Below, piece after piece: positions 26,443 to 36,255 of a DNA stretch of 64,000 bases. Source of the stretch: Capnocytophaga felis. Its GTDB lineage: Bacteria > Bacteroidota > Bacteroidia > Flavobacteriales > Flavobacteriaceae. A program made the position numbers and the translations under genes. Positions within the stretch are counted from its first letter, which is position 1. Every line of letters starts with the position of its first letter. The notes below the pieces were generated by a model. The model saw only the letters and a program-made list of their open reading frames with translations. It made no database searches and had not been told where the DNA came from. Location of the stretch: positions 62,001 to 126,000 of the forward strand of contig NZ_BLBC01000006.1 of the NCBI RefSeq assembly GCF_009684755.1, in the 5' to 3' direction.

Positions 26443-27352
26443 ACGTAATAATTTGTTAATAACTGTTGTAGGTCCTACTGCTATTGGGAAAACTCGCTTG
26501 GCAATAGAATTGGCAAAACAATTTGATACAGAAATTATTTCCTGTGATTCTCGTCAATTTTTCAAAGAAATGCGAATTGGGACTGCAGTGCCGGAACCAT
26601 TCGAGTTGGAAACGGTAAAACATCATTTCATTCAACATAAAAGTATTTTTGATTCTTATTCCGTTGGAGATTTTGAACGTGATGCAGTCAAGCTTCTTGA
26701 AGAACTTTTTAAGGATAGAAAAGCCGTAGTAATGGTAGGAGGGAGCGGGCTTTATGCTGACGCAGTTATAAAAGGACTTGATGAATTTCCTGAAGTTCCG
26801 GAGGAAGTACGTGAAGAATTAAATCGAAAATATCTTCAAAACGGAATTGAATATTTACAAGAAGAGTTAAAAAAATTAGATTTTGTACAATATTCCCGAA
26901 TGGACATACAAAATCCGCAACGGTTAATTCGGGCTTTGGAAGTGTGTTTGGCAAGCGGACAACCATATTCTTCTTTTTTAAATAGAAAAGATACTAAAAG
27001 AAATTTTTCTCATATAGAAATTGGGCTTACTGCTGATAGAGAGATTGTTTACCAGCGGATTAATCAACGCGTAGAACAAATGCTTGAACAAGGATTGCTC
27101 CGCGAGGTTCAAGAATTAATTCCTTATAAAAAATTAAATGCCTTACAAACAGTAGGTTACAAGGAGTTGTTTCAATTCTTTGAAGGACAATATTCGTTGG
27201 ATTTTGCAATAGAGGAAATCAAAAAAAATACTCGGCGTTTTGCCAAGCGGCAATATACTTGGTTTGGTAAAAATGAAAATATTAAATGGTTTGATTATCA
27301 GTGTGATATATTTGATGTCTTAAAACAAATCAACTTTAATGAAATCAATTAA
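26432..27352 (+). CDS. miaA: tRNA dimethylallyltransferase
   Basis: This is a 306-residue enzyme that adds the dimethylallyl group to N6 of A37 in tRNAs reading U-starting codons. The P-loop GPTAIGKTRLAIELA (about residue 13), the substrate motif SCDSRQFFKEMRIGTAVP, MVGGSGLYADAVIKG and the C-terminal RRFAKRQYTWF are all present. It begins inside the end of the channel gene. The isopentenyl donor pathway is represented by idi elsewhere in the window. Confidence 0.95.
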   Translation: MIDERNNLLITVVGPTAIGKTRLAIELAKQFDTEIISCDSRQFFKEMRIGTAVPEPFELETVKHHFIQHKSIFDSYSVGDFERDAVKLLEELFKDRKAVVMVGGSGLYADAVIKGLDEFPEVPEEVREELNRKYLQNGIEYLQEELKKLDFVQYSRMDIQNPQRLIRALEVCLASGQPYSSFLNRKDTKRNFSHIEIGLTADREIVYQRINQRVEQMLEQGLLREVQELIPYKKLNALQTVGYKELFQFFEGQYSLDFAIEEIKKNTRRFAKRQYTWFGKNENIKWFDYQCDIFDVLKQINFNEIN

Positions 27353-27436
27353 AATCTTTTCACAATAAAGATTAAAATTAATATTTTTAATTATTTATCT
27401 TTGAAAATTATTAAAGTTTTATTAAAAATTGAAATT

Positions 27437-27470
27437 TTGTTTTTTTGTATCTGTTTTCTAATTACATTTG
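27437..27470 (+). promoter_or_regulatory. Promoter (TTG-N23-TACATTTG) of mscL
   Basis: TTG at 27437-27439 and TACATTTG at 27463-27470 are 23 bases apart. The box ends 49 bases before the mscL ATG. Confidence 0.6.
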
Positions 27471-27519
27471 CCCCAGAGATTAAACTAAAATAATTTTTAA
27501 AACAAAAAATCAAGTAGTT

Positions 27520-27897
27520 ATGGGATTTTTAAAAGAATTTAAAGAGTTTGCCGTAAAAGGAAACGTAATTGATTTGGCTGTCGGTGTTATCATCGGAGGT
27601 GCTTTTGGTTCAATTGTTAACTCAATGGTATCGGATGTGATTACACCATTGTTATTGACTCCGGCTTTGGAAGCAGCAGGAGCAAACAGATTAGAGGAAC
27701 TTGTTTGGAACGGAGTATCGTATGGTAAGTTTTTAGCGGCTGTTATTAACTTCATTTTCATTGCTTTCATATTGTTTGTAATGATTAAAGGAATCAATTC
27801 AATGAAGAAAAAAGAAGAGAAAGCTCCGGCACCTCCGGCAGGACCAACACAAGAGGAATTACTTGCAGAAATCAGAGATTTATTGAAAAAACAATAA
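27520..27897 (+). CDS. mscL: Large-conductance mechanosensitive channel
   Basis: This is a 125-residue homopentameric channel that opens under membrane tension to release osmolytes. The N-terminal helix and first transmembrane segment are typical (GFLKEFKEFAVKGNVIDLAVGV and IIGGAFGSIVNSMV). The second membrane segment and the charged C-terminal helix (EELLAEIRDLLKKQ) follow. A terminator lies downstream. Confidence 0.95.
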   Translation: MGFLKEFKEFAVKGNVIDLAVGVIIGGAFGSIVNSMVSDVITPLLLTPALEAAGANRLEELVWNGVSYGKFLAAVINFIFIAFILFVMIKGINSMKKKEEKAPAPPAGPTQEELLAEIRDLLKKQ

Positions 27898-27949
27898 AAC
27901 ATAGTACGAAAAAACGTATAGTTTTTTGTAACGTATAACATATTTTGTT

Positions 27950-27982
27950 AAGGCTATCTTTGTTAAGATAGCCTTATTTTTT
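27950..27982 (+). terminator. Rho-independent terminator of mscL
   Basis: Arms AAGGCTATCT (27950-27959) and AGATAGCCTT (27966-27975) form a perfect 10-bp stem followed by ATTTTTTG. Confidence 0.85.
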
Positions 27983-28011
27983 GTCTTTTTGCTTTTATTG
28001 TTTTACCTTTG
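27981..28011 (+). promoter_or_regulatory. Promoter (TTG-N20-TACCTTTG) of cbpA
   Basis: TTG at 27981-27983 and TACCTTTG at 28004-28011 are 20 bases apart. The box ends 24 bases before the cbpA ATG at 28036. A TTG start at 28009 lies within the box and is therefore rejected. Confidence 0.65.
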
Positions 28012-28035
28012 TTGCATATTGCTAATTTGTTTAAT

Positions 28036-28920
28036 ATGGCATACATAGATTATTACAAAACGTTGGGGGTTGAAAAAACAGCAACTTCGGAAGAAATAAA
28101 AAAAGCATATAGAAAGTTGGCTCGGAAGTATCATCCGGATATGAATCCCGGAGATAAAATTTCGGAACAAAAGTTCAAAGAAATCAATGAAGCTAACGAG
28201 GTGCTCAGTGATCCGGAAAACCGAGCGAAGTACGATAAATACGGAGAAAATTGGAAACACGGGGAAGAGTATGAAAAAGCACAGCGTCAATATTCAAGAA
28301 GTAATTTTGATGAAGCAAATTATGAGGGTTCGGCGGATTATTCCGAGTTTTTCAGAGATATGTTCGGTGGAGCAGGTTTTGGAGGAAGTGCTTACAGTCG
28401 TGCCTCAGGTAAATTTAAAGGGCAGGATATTTATGCCGAAGCATCGCTTTCTTTTAGGGAAGCAGCCCAAAAACAACAAAAAATGTTTTCCATTAACGGA
28501 AGAAACATTCGCATTACTGTACCAGCTGGAGTTTATGATGGTCAACAAATAAAACTGAAAGGTTACGGAGGTAAAGGATACAACGGAGGACCGAGTGGGG
28601 ATTTGTACATAACCTTCAATATTCAGCCTGATACACAATTTGAACGAGTAGGTAATGATTTGAAAACCAGAGTTCTGATTGATTTGTACACAGCAATATT
28701 GGGTGGAGAAATTCAGGTAGAAACTTTGGAAGGAAAAGTGAAACTAAAGGTACAGCCTGAAACTCAGAATGGTACGGTAGTACGTTTGAAAGGGAAAGGT
28801 TTTCCTGTGTATAAGAAGGAAGGAGAATTTGGAGATTTATTTATCACGTATGAAGTTCAGCTTCCTAAGGACTTGACAGACAAGCAAAAAGACTTATTTG
28901 AACAACTTAAAAATTCATAG
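28036..28920 (+). CDS. cbpA: DnaJ-family co-chaperone (CbpA-like)
   Basis: This is a 294-residue co-chaperone of Hsp70. The J domain at residues 1-70 carries the diagnostic HPD ([12 protein letters not shown]). A Gly-rich stretch follows and two C-terminal substrate-binding domains ([44 protein letters not shown]). There is no zinc-finger domain, as expected for CbpA rather than DnaJ. The next gene, four bases on, is a CbpM-like partner, which supports the call. Confidence 0.92.
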   Translation: MAYIDYYKTLGVEKTATSEEIKKAYRKLARKYHPDMNPGDKISEQKFKEINEANEVLSDPENRAKYDKYGENWKHGEEYEKAQRQYSRSNFDEANYEGSADYSEFFRDMFGGAGFGGSAYSRASGKFKGQDIYAEASLSFREAAQKQQKMFSINGRNIRITVPAGVYDGQQIKLKGYGGKGYNGGPSGDLYITFNIQPDTQFERVGNDLKTRVLIDLYTAILGGEIQVETLEGKVKLKVQPETQNGTVVRLKGKGFPVYKKEGEFGDLFITYEVQLPKDLTDKQKDLFEQLKNS

Positions 28921-28923
28921 ATT

Positions 28924-29193
28924 ATGGAAGGAAGAATTTCAAGAGAGGAAATTATCAGGATATACAACATTGAAATTGCTTTTTTCAATGAGTTGGAGGC
29001 TTGTGGGTTGATTCAAACTGAAGTTGTTGATGAAACTATTTATCTTAATTATAGTCAATTATCTAATTTTGAGAAGTTTATAAATTGGCATTATGATTTG
29101 GAAGTAAATATGCCAGGGTTGGAGATTATTCACCACTTGTTAAATCAAATTCAATCATTACAAGAAGAAAATAGGAAATTATTGAGTAAATAA
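28924..29193 (+). CDS. CbpM-like chaperone modulator
   Basis: This is an 89-residue protein with a MerR-like winged-helix pattern (RISREEIIRIYNIEIAFFNELEACGLI) and a C-terminal helix (LLNQIQSLQEENRKLL). CbpM binds the J domain of CbpA and blocks its interaction with DnaK. The position four bases after cbpA matches the usual operon. Sequence identity is low, so the call rests partly on context. Confidence 0.8.
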   Translation: MEGRISREEIIRIYNIEIAFFNELEACGLIQTEVVDETIYLNYSQLSNFEKFINWHYDLEVNMPGLEIIHHLLNQIQSLQEENRKLLSK

Positions 29194-29225
29194 GAAAATT
29201 ATTACCTTTAACAAAATTTAATTTT

Positions 29226-29828
29226 ATGGAGAAAAAGCAAATCATTCAAAAAAGCTTACTAAATAGCATATCATACACAACCTACAGAAATCTTATTGAT
29301 AAAATGGTTGAGGAGGGAAGAACGAGTGGTCCGGAGCAAACTCAAGACCTCATTGATTACACGGCACTTAATGAGAAGCGTTACAAGAGATTGGATAAAA
29401 CCATAAAAATTTCGGAAGAAAAGGCAGAGTTTTTTAAAAATTATTCAAAAAGTGTTACTTTTCTTGTCATCACAGAAACTTGGTGTGGAGATGCTGCTCA
29501 AATAGTTCCTGTTATTAACAAAATAGCAGAATTAAATCCTAAGATTACTTTAAAATTAGTGTTTAGAGATGAAAATGAAGAGCTTATGAATTTGTTTCTA
29601 ACCAATGGAGGGAAAGCAATCCCGATTGTTGTAATTTTGGATTTGAAAGATAACGTGTTGGCATCGTGGGGTTCTCGTCCGTCAGTCGCCACCAAAATGG
29701 TTGAAGATTACAAGGCTCAGCACGGAAAATTATCTGCGGAATTCAAAGAAGAATTACAGAAATGGTACAACCAAGATAAAGGAAACAACATAGTTGATGA
29801 TTTTATCAAAATATTAAGCGAGAAATAA
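29226..29828 (+). CDS. Thioredoxin-fold protein with CxxA active site
   Basis: This is a 200-residue cytoplasmic protein. After a helical N-terminal part, a thioredoxin fold begins near residue 75 with FLVITETWCGDAAQIVPVIN. The second active-site cysteine is missing: Cys87-Gly-Asp-Ala90 replaces CxxC. A cis-proline region (GGKAIPIVVILDL) is present. The single cysteine suggests isomerase, trapping or binding function rather than dithiol reduction. It follows cbpM. Confidence 0.82.
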   Translation: MEKKQIIQKSLLNSISYTTYRNLIDKMVEEGRTSGPEQTQDLIDYTALNEKRYKRLDKTIKISEEKAEFFKNYSKSVTFLVITETWCGDAAQIVPVINKIAELNPKITLKLVFRDENEELMNLFLTNGGKAIPIVVILDLKDNVLASWGSRPSVATKMVEDYKAQHGKLSAEFKEELQKWYNQDKGNNIVDDFIKILSEK

Positions 29829-29842
29829 ATTTTTCTCAGAAA

Positions 29843-30952
29843 TTATTTAGAATTGATGATTAACTCGGCGGTACGGTCACTGGCACCTGAACCTCCGAGT
29901 TTTTTTCGTAATTCGCTATAATCTTTGAGTATTTTCTCTCTGTGATTGTTATCCAAAATTTTGTCCAATTCAGTTTTTAAATTGGTTTTATTGAATTCAT
30001 TTTGAATTAGTTCTGTAACAACAGGTTTATCCATTATCAGATTTACTAATGAAATGTATTTCAGATTGATAATGCGTTTGGCAATTTGATACGATAACCA
30101 ATTTCCTTTATAGCAAACCACTTCGGGAACGTTGAACAGAGCGGTTTCGAGTGTAGCCGTTCCGCTGGTAACTATTGCAGCAGTTGATATGGATAGTAAA
30201 TCATATGTTTTTCCACTTACAAAATGAATATTTTCCGTATTGATGAATTGCCGGTAAAACGAAAATTCTTGTGAGGGTGCTCCTGCTATTACAAATTGAT
30301 AATCACGATAACCTTCTGTAATAGAAGTCATAATAGCAAGTATTTTGGCAATTTCTTGTTTTCTACTTCCCGGCAAAAGAGCAATGATGGGACGACTATC
30401 CAATCCATTTTCTTTTTTGAAGGTAATTTCATCTGTTTTCTGGTATTGTGTGATGGCATCAAGTAAGGGATGACCTACAAAATGTACAGGAAATTGATGT
30501 TTTTTTTCGTAAAAATCTTTTTCAAAAGGCAAAATAACGTACATATTGTCAATATCACGTTTTATGTCTTTAATACGATTTTCTTTCCAAGCCCAAATTT
30601 GTGGAGATATGTAGTAATTTGTTTGAATTTTTTGTTGTTTAGCCCATTTTGCAATTCGCATATTAAAGCCAGGATAATCAATAAAAATCAATTTATCAGG
30701 TTGATAATTTTCGATGTCTTTCTTGCAAAAATGAATATTACGTAGAATAGTTTTCAGGTTTGTGATAACTTCCCAAAAACCCATAAAAGCCAAATCACGA
30801 TAATGCTTAACAATCGTTCCTCCAACTTGTTGCATTCTATCTCCGCCCCAGAAACGAAATTCTGCTTTTGAGTCTTTTTTTACAATGGATTTCATCAAAT
30901 TGGCTCCGTGTAAATCGCCAGAGGCTTCGCCTGCAATAATGTAATATTTCAT
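29843..30952 (-). CDS. lpxB: Lipid-A-disaccharide synthase
   Basis: This is a 369-residue glycosyltransferase (GT19) that joins UDP-diacylglucosamine and lipid X to form the lipid A disaccharide. Family motifs are visible: YYIIAGEASGDLHGANLM, KLIFIDYPGFNMRIAKWAK, YISPQIWAWKENRIK, ALLPGSRKQEI, and TSGTATLETALFNVPEVV. It is the last gene of a minus-strand group with ftsK, a LolA-like gene and lptF/G, separated from the latter by 16 bases. Confidence 0.95.
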   Translation of the reverse strand: MKYYIIAGEASGDLHGANLMKSIVKKDSKAEFRFWGGDRMQQVGGTIVKHYRDLAFMGFWEVITNLKTILRNIHFCKKDIENYQPDKLIFIDYPGFNMRIAKWAKQQKIQTNYYISPQIWAWKENRIKDIKRDIDNMYVILPFEKDFYEKKHQFPVHFVGHPLLDAITQYQKTDEITFKKENGLDSRPIIALLPGSRKQEIAKILAIMTSITEGYRDYQFVIAGAPSQEFSFYRQFINTENIHFVSGKTYDLLSISTAAIVTSGTATLETALFNVPEVVCYKGNWLSYQIAKRIINLKYISLVNLIMDKPVVTELIQNEFNKTNLKTELDKILDNNHREKILKDYSELRKKLGGSGASDRTAELIINSK

Positions 30953-30968
30953 TTGTTTTATGAAAAGT

Positions 30969-32414
30969 TTATTTTTTCTTTTTCAATTTGTAAAATAAAC
31001 GAGTAATTCGCTCAAATTGGAAAATGGGTTTGTCTGTTGCTACACGTGAAGTTAGGTAAAATCCTAAAGGTAAGAGAATTAAAGTGGAAATCCACGGAGC
31101 AAATATAGGGCTTATCGAGTTGTTTTCTGCAATATTTTTAATAAACAAACCAATAAAGTAGTATGACAGAAAAAGAAACATAGCCACAACCAAAGGCAAA
31201 CCAATTCCTCCTTTGCGAATTAACGCACCCAAAGGAGCTGCCACGAAAAATAGCACAAAACAAGCCACAGTTAGGGCGAATTTGTCATTAAAGTTAATGA
31301 TGTGCAGGTTCATCAGTTTGTAACGATATTCTACTTCATCTTGTCGGAATTTAAGATTGTCAAACTGACTTTTATTATTACTGACGGCAACATCCCAAAT
31401 TTGGATTTTTTTATATTCATCAAGAAGATTGGTCAAATCATCGATTGATTTTACTTTAAATTTTTCTTTTTTTTCAGGTTCAGAATCTTTAGCTTCTTTT
31501 GTGTTATTCAGATTTAGAATTCCTGTACGGCGGAACATACTATTTCCTTGGTCAGTCAAATTTTGTTTGAAATCTGTTTTTAACGAATCAATAGCGTAAC
31601 TTAACTGACCTACATTCATCATTTTATAGGTCGTTACATCTGATTTTTCATTAAAATCTACATTATTCAAATGTGAAAGGTCGAGATTGATAATGTACTT
31701 TTTGAAATGAACCTTAGCAAAAGGAAATCTTTCTTGTTGGGAGTAACTCCTTGTCTTAATATCCTCATAATAAGTGCCATCTTCCAGAATTAATTGAAGA
31801 AAATCATTGTTCTTTCCACTTTTTAATTCTCCTCGTTCGGCATTGATAACCACTCTGTTTACTTTGTCAGGCGATTTTTTATGAATGATTACTTTTTCCA
31901 GAAATTCGCCATTTTCTCCGTGTTTGTTACTGACTTTGATGCTTATATCATCACCGATATTGGAAAAAATTCCTTCAGGAATAGCCATAGAAGGTTTAAC
32001 TTTTGCAATGTTTCTTCGCAAATCATAAACTTCCCGATAAGCCACAGGAATAACATTGTTTACGAGGAAAAAAGTAATGCCGCTTAAAATTGCCATCAGA
32101 ACGATTAACGGACGCATTATTCGCATTAAGGAAATTCCTGAGGCTTTCATTGCAGCAAATTCATAATGTTCGGCAAAAGAACCAAAAGTCATTATTGAGG
32201 AAACAACTACAGCCAAAGGCAAAATAATAGGAATTAATTGCGGAATGAAAAACAATATAAATTTCCCGATTACCCATAATTCCAATCCACGTCCGGCAAG
32301 TTCATCGATGTATGTCCAAATAATTTGGAAAATAAAAATAAGGATTAAAATGGAAAGAGTTCCTAAAAAATTTTTTAGGAACTGTATCAGTATATATCTA
32401 TCTAAAATTTTCAA
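30969..32414 (-). CDS. LptF/LptG family lipopolysaccharide export permease
   Basis: This is a 481-residue protein with six transmembrane helices in two groups of three and a large periplasmic beta-jellyroll domain, the topology of LptF/LptG permeases that extract lipopolysaccharide from the inner membrane. Signatures are KILDRYILIQFLKNFLGT, FGSFAEHYEFAAMKASGISL and IPEGIFSNIGDDI. I start it at TTG 32414 so that it begins with LKILDRYI, the family N-terminus; a further TTG at 32462 adds 16 residues. lpxB follows 16 bases later, which fits coordinated lipid A supply and export. It cannot be assigned to LptF or LptG. Confidence 0.88.
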   Translation of the reverse strand: MKILDRYILIQFLKNFLGTLSILILIFIFQIIWTYIDELAGRGLELWVIGKFILFFIPQLIPIILPLAVVVSSIMTFGSFAEHYEFAAMKASGISLMRIMRPLIVLMAILSGITFFLVNNVIPVAYREVYDLRRNIAKVKPSMAIPEGIFSNIGDDISIKVSNKHGENGEFLEKVIIHKKSPDKVNRVVINAERGELKSGKNNDFLQLILEDGTYYEDIKTRSYSQQERFPFAKVHFKKYIINLDLSHLNNVDFNEKSDVTTYKMMNVGQLSYAIDSLKTDFKQNLTDQGNSMFRRTGILNLNNTKEAKDSEPEKKEKFKVKSIDDLTNLLDEYKKIQIWDVAVSNNKSQFDNLKFRQDEVEYRYKLMNLHIINFNDKFALTVACFVLFFVAAPLGALIRKGGIGLPLVVAMFLFLSYYFIGLFIKNIAENNSISPIFAPWISTLILLPLGFYLTSRVATDKPIFQFERITRLFYKLKKKK

Positions 32415-32503
32415 GGTTTGTATTTTACAATTCTCAAATTTGATACTTTTTAATGCTTGCAAGAAATCTTAAAACGAGTTAAGCTTCAAAAAACTAAGAA
32501 ATT

Positions 32504-33148
32504 CTATAATTCTGAAATATAATAGCCTTCTTTTTTGTACTTTTCTTTGTCAAATTTGAAAAGATTAGCAGGAATAGGCTGATTTGTTTTAAAACTTGTT
32601 ACGGTAATCGTGGTTTTTGTGCCGTTTTTTCCTATTTCAATGAGATTATAGATGTGTTTTGTTTGTACATCAATTCCTAATAAGATTTGTTTCACATCAG
32701 AATTTGCTTTCTGTGGTTTTAATTCGATATATTGAATTTTTCTTCCGCGTACATTTTGCTCAATATCCCATTTGTAGTTATAACCTTTTCTGTAGAAAGT
32801 TAGCATCTTTGACGGAGTAATAGCTGCATCATCTTCGTTAGATGTAGTTTCAATTACAACCTCTTCATTTTCAGGTACTATTGTGTATGTTTTATTTCCG
32901 TCGTATATTCTGGTAGACCCCAAATAGTTTAAAACATATTTGTTTTTGGCTAAAGTAACATTTCCTTTGGTTTCCTGACTGATGTTCTCAGCCATATTAT
33001 CCAGATTGTATTTAAAATCAATGTAAATGTTGTCGTAACTTGTGATTTTGTTATAAACTTCATCTAACATTTTTTTTGCTCTATCACTATTTTGTCCGTT
33101 TACAAAAAATCCACACAAAGCGATAAATCCTAAAAATATTTTTTTCAT
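32504..33148 (-). CDS. LolA-like periplasmic lipoprotein carrier
   Basis: This is a 214-residue protein with a Sec signal peptide (KKIFLGFIALCGFFVNGQ) and a LolA-type fold pattern: AKKMLDEVYNKITSYDNIYI, NVTLAKNKYVL and the late segment FKTNQPIPANLFKFDKEKY. LolA proteins shuttle lipoproteins across the periplasm; related Bacteroidota proteins also carry other lipids. It lies between ftsK and lptF/G on the minus strand. Confidence 0.85.
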   Translation of the reverse strand: MKKIFLGFIALCGFFVNGQNSDRAKKMLDEVYNKITSYDNIYIDFKYNLDNMAENISQETKGNVTLAKNKYVLNYLGSTRIYDGNKTYTIVPENEEVVIETTSNEDDAAITPSKMLTFYRKGYNYKWDIEQNVRGRKIQYIELKPQKANSDVKQILLGIDVQTKHIYNLIEIGKNGTKTTITVTSFKTNQPIPANLFKFDKEKYKKEGYYISEL

Positions 33149-33236
33149 TTTAATTTTGTTATTTTTGATGTTATATTTTGTTGTATCAATAATTGTTCCA
33201 AAAAACTTAATTCATTGGCTTATAGGTTGAAATAAA

Positions 33237-35633
33237 TTACATTCCTTCCAAAAGTCTGTCTAAAGAAACGATATCTTGTATTAAAACTTGTCTGGCTTTG
33301 CTTCCTTCAAACGGACCTACGACACCGGCGTGTTCCAGCTGGTCAATAAGTCGTCCGGCTCGGTTGTAGCCTAATTTTAGTTTACGTTGCAAAAGTGATG
33401 CAGAACCTTGCTGTGCATTTACCACAATCTCAGCTGCTTCTCTAAACAGAGGATCTCTATCTTCCGGATTGAAATCCAAATCAAGACCTTCACTTTCTCC
33501 TCCAACATATTCTGGTAGTAAATAAGCATCAGGATACGCTTTTTGGTTACCGATATATTCAGTGATGTGGTTTATTTCCGGAGTGTCAACAAAGGCACAT
33601 TGAATACGAATTGGTTCATTGCCTTGTGTATAAAGCATATCCCCACGACCAATCAATTGTTCTGCTCCCGAACCATCTAAAATAGTTTTAGAATCAATTT
33701 TTGAAGTTACACGGAAAGCGATTCTTGCAGGGAAATTCGCTTTAATGATACCGGTAATTACGTTTACAGACGGACGCTGTGTGGCGATAATTAGGTGAAT
33801 ACCAATGGCTCGTGCCAATTGTGCCAACCGAGCGATAGGTAATTCAACTTCCTTTCCGGCAGTCATAATCAGGTCGGCAAATTCATCAACTACCAACACG
33901 ATGTACGGCAAGAATCTGTGTCCGTCATTTGGATTAAGTTGCCTTGCTTTGAACTTTGCGTTATACTCTTTAATGTTACGAACCATAGCATTTTTTAGCA
34001 ATTCATAACGGTTATCCATCTCAATACACAATGAATTCAATGTGTTTACTACCTTTTTGTTATCTGTGATTATAGCATCTTCACTGTCAGGTAGTTTTGC
34101 TAAAAAATGACGTTCAATTTTATTGAAAAGTGTAAGTTCTACTTTTTTAGGGTCAACCAAGACAAACTTTACTTCCGCAGGATGTTTTTTGTATAACAAA
34201 GATGTTAAAACCACATTCAAACCGACAGACTTTCCTTGCCCTGTCGCTCCAGCCATCAAAAGGTGTGGCATCTTGGTTAAATCGGCAACAAATGTTTCGT
34301 TACTGATGGTTTTTCCGAAAGCAACAGGTAGCTCCATTTCAGCGTGTTGGAATTTCGGAGAAGTTATCATCGAACGCATAAAAACCGTTGTAGGTTTTTT
34401 GTTAGGCACTTCAATACCGATGGTTCCTTTTCCCGGAATAGGGGCAATGATGCGTATTCCTAAGGCTGCCAACGACAAAGCAATATCATCTTCCAAATTT
34501 TTGATTTTGGAAATACGAATTCCTGCCGCAGGGACGATTTCATACAGTGTAACGGTTGGTCCGATGGTGGCTTTTATTTGTGAAATTTCAATTTTATAAT
34601 CCTTAAGTGTTTGAACAATAGTGTTTTTGTTTTCTTCTAATTCTTCTTGATTGATAATAATTCCGTTATCTTTTGGTTCAATTAACAATTCGATTGATGG
34701 AAATCTATAATCACTCAAATCCAATCTCGGGTCATATTCTCCGTAATTTTCAACTAATTTTTGAGCAAGTAATTCAGGGTCAATCTCTTCTGTTTTAGGT
34801 TTTTCTACTTCAAAATCAGGTTCTTTTACATTTGTTATGAAAAAATCATTCTCAACTTCAATTTCTTGAGAAGCCTCATTTTGGGAATTATCAATGAAAG
34901 GGATTTCTTTCTTGTGGGTGAAGACATCTAATTTTTCAGTTTCTTTTTCTTTTATGAAAACATCTTTTTTGTTTATTTCGATATCTTCTTTATTATCAAT
35001 CTTTTCTATTGATTTTTCTGCATCTTTGTAAGATGATTTTTCTCGTTTGAATTTGGACAATATATCAGAGAAAATTGCACTAACTTTTTCCGGAGTTAAG
35101 TTGGCTTTGAAAACAACGTATAAGGTTAAAAATAGCAATAAAACTAATATTGTGCCAAAACGTCCCAAATAATCTTGAAGGAAGTGATTGATTTCAAATC
35201 CTGAAACTCCACCAAGAATACTTGCTTTTCCTGAGAAAAAACCTAAAAATGTAGCAATGAAAACAGTCCAAAGTACTCCCCAAAACCATCGATTTAGCAT
35301 AGGAATTTTCAGGTTAAAAGCGATTTTTAATCCTGACAGAAATAACAAACTAATAGGAATAAGCGTTGCCAAACCGAAGCCCTTGTAAATGAAAAGGTAT
35401 CCGAGATAAGCTCCTATCTTACTGGTAAGATTGTTGGCTTTTTCCTGTCGGTTACCAATTTCAGACCAAATACTTTGGTCGGTTTGCCAAGTGAAAAAAT
35501 AGGACACAAATGTGATAATTAAGAAAAGAGAAATAACAATCAAAACAATTCCGAAAATTAATTTTCGTTGTTTTGACTTATCAGATTGATTTTTAGGTTT
35601 TTTATCTGTTTGTTTTTGTTTTTTTTGTCCCAT
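33237..35633 (-). CDS. ftsK: FtsK/SpoIIIE DNA translocase
   Basis: This is a 798-residue septum-associated translocase that moves chromosome termini during division. Four transmembrane helices occupy roughly residues 25-180. An acidic/basic linker follows. The motor domain has Walker A GATGQGKSVGLN, Walker B YIVLVVDEFADLIM and RLAQLARAIGIHLIIATQRPS (split across motifs), and the C-terminal gamma winged helix (LLQRKLKLGYNRAGRLIDQL) recognises KOPS-type DNA. All expected elements are present. Confidence 0.96.
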   Translation of the reverse strand: MGQKKQKQTDKKPKNQSDKSKQRKLIFGIVLIVISLFLIITFVSYFFTWQTDQSIWSEIGNRQEKANNLTSKIGAYLGYLFIYKGFGLATLIPISLLFLSGLKIAFNLKIPMLNRWFWGVLWTVFIATFLGFFSGKASILGGVSGFEINHFLQDYLGRFGTILVLLLFLTLYVVFKANLTPEKVSAIFSDILSKFKREKSSYKDAEKSIEKIDNKEDIEINKKDVFIKEKETEKLDVFTHKKEIPFIDNSQNEASQEIEVENDFFITNVKEPDFEVEKPKTEEIDPELLAQKLVENYGEYDPRLDLSDYRFPSIELLIEPKDNGIIINQEELEENKNTIVQTLKDYKIEISQIKATIGPTVTLYEIVPAAGIRISKIKNLEDDIALSLAALGIRIIAPIPGKGTIGIEVPNKKPTTVFMRSMITSPKFQHAEMELPVAFGKTISNETFVADLTKMPHLLMAGATGQGKSVGLNVVLTSLLYKKHPAEVKFVLVDPKKVELTLFNKIERHFLAKLPDSEDAIITDNKKVVNTLNSLCIEMDNRYELLKNAMVRNIKEYNAKFKARQLNPNDGHRFLPYIVLVVDEFADLIMTAGKEVELPIARLAQLARAIGIHLIIATQRPSVNVITGIIKANFPARIAFRVTSKIDSKTILDGSGAEQLIGRGDMLYTQGNEPIRIQCAFVDTPEINHITEYIGNQKAYPDAYLLPEYVGGESEGLDLDFNPEDRDPLFREAAEIVVNAQQGSASLLQRKLKLGYNRAGRLIDQLEHAGVVGPFEGSKARQVLIQDIVSLDRLLEGM

Positions 35634-35667
35634 TTATATTTTTGAAAAATTGAAATTGAAGACGAAA

Positions 35668-35703
35668 CGAAAAAATTGAGAATGCTTTTTTTCACTCTCA
35701 ATT
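35668..35703 (-). terminator. Minus-strand terminator of tpx
   Basis: Arms AATTGAGA (35674-35681) and TCTCAATT (35696-35703) form a stem. On the minus strand it is followed by a T run (plus-strand A run ending at 35675). Confidence 0.65.
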
Positions 35704-35724
35704 CATTGATTCTAAGATTTTATG

Positions 35725-36222
35725 TTACTTCAGTTTTGTTAATGCAGCCTCATAATTAGGTTCGTTAGCAGTTTCAGCCACTTGTTCCGTATGAATGACA
35801 TTTCCTTCTTCATCTAAAACAATTATGGAACGCGACAGCAATCCTTTCAAAGGTCCGTCAGTAATTGTTACTTCATAATTATTTCCAAAATCTCCTCTGA
35901 AATCAGAAAGCATTACTAAATTTTCGATGCCTTCTGCTCCACAAAAGCGACCCAAAGCAAAAGGTAAATCTTTTGAAATGCAGAGAATTTGCACATTATT
36001 CAAGTTACTGAGTTCTTTGTGAAATCTGCGAACAGAAGCTGCACAAACTCCTGTGTCAATGCTTGGAAAAATATTTAAAACTACTTTTTTCCCTTTAAAA
36101 TCACTTAAAGAAACCTCTGTCAATCCTGTTGAAACAGCTGTAAAGTTAGGAGCTGATTTGCCTATTTTTGGTAACTCTCCTGCTGTGTGGATGGTATTGC
36201 CTTTTAATGTAATTGTTGCCAT
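35725..36222 (-). CDS. tpx: Thiol peroxidase Tpx
   Basis: This is a 165-residue peroxiredoxin that reduces hydrogen and alkyl peroxides with thioredoxin. The peroxidatic cysteine lies in FPSIDTGVCAASVRRFH and the resolving cysteine in SKDLPFALGRFCGAEG, both intact. I start at ATG 36222 (MATITLKGN), the family N-terminus; the longer frame adds a hydrophobic stretch that includes the promoter. A -7-like box lies 34 bases upstream. Confidence 0.95.
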   Translation of the reverse strand: MATITLKGNTIHTAGELPKIGKSAPNFTAVSTGLTEVSLSDFKGKKVVLNIFPSIDTGVCAASVRRFHKELSNLNNVQILCISKDLPFALGRFCGAEGIENLVMLSDFRGDFGNNYEVTITDGPLKGLLSRSIIVLDEEGNVIHTEQVAETANEPNYEAALTKLK

Positions 36223-36255
36223 AAAAATTTGAGTTTTAAAATTAATGAATACGGG

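Noticed and set aside
28009-28035. Upstream TTG start for cbpA
   Set aside because: It falls in the TACCTTTG promoter box; the J domain begins directly after the ATG at 28036.
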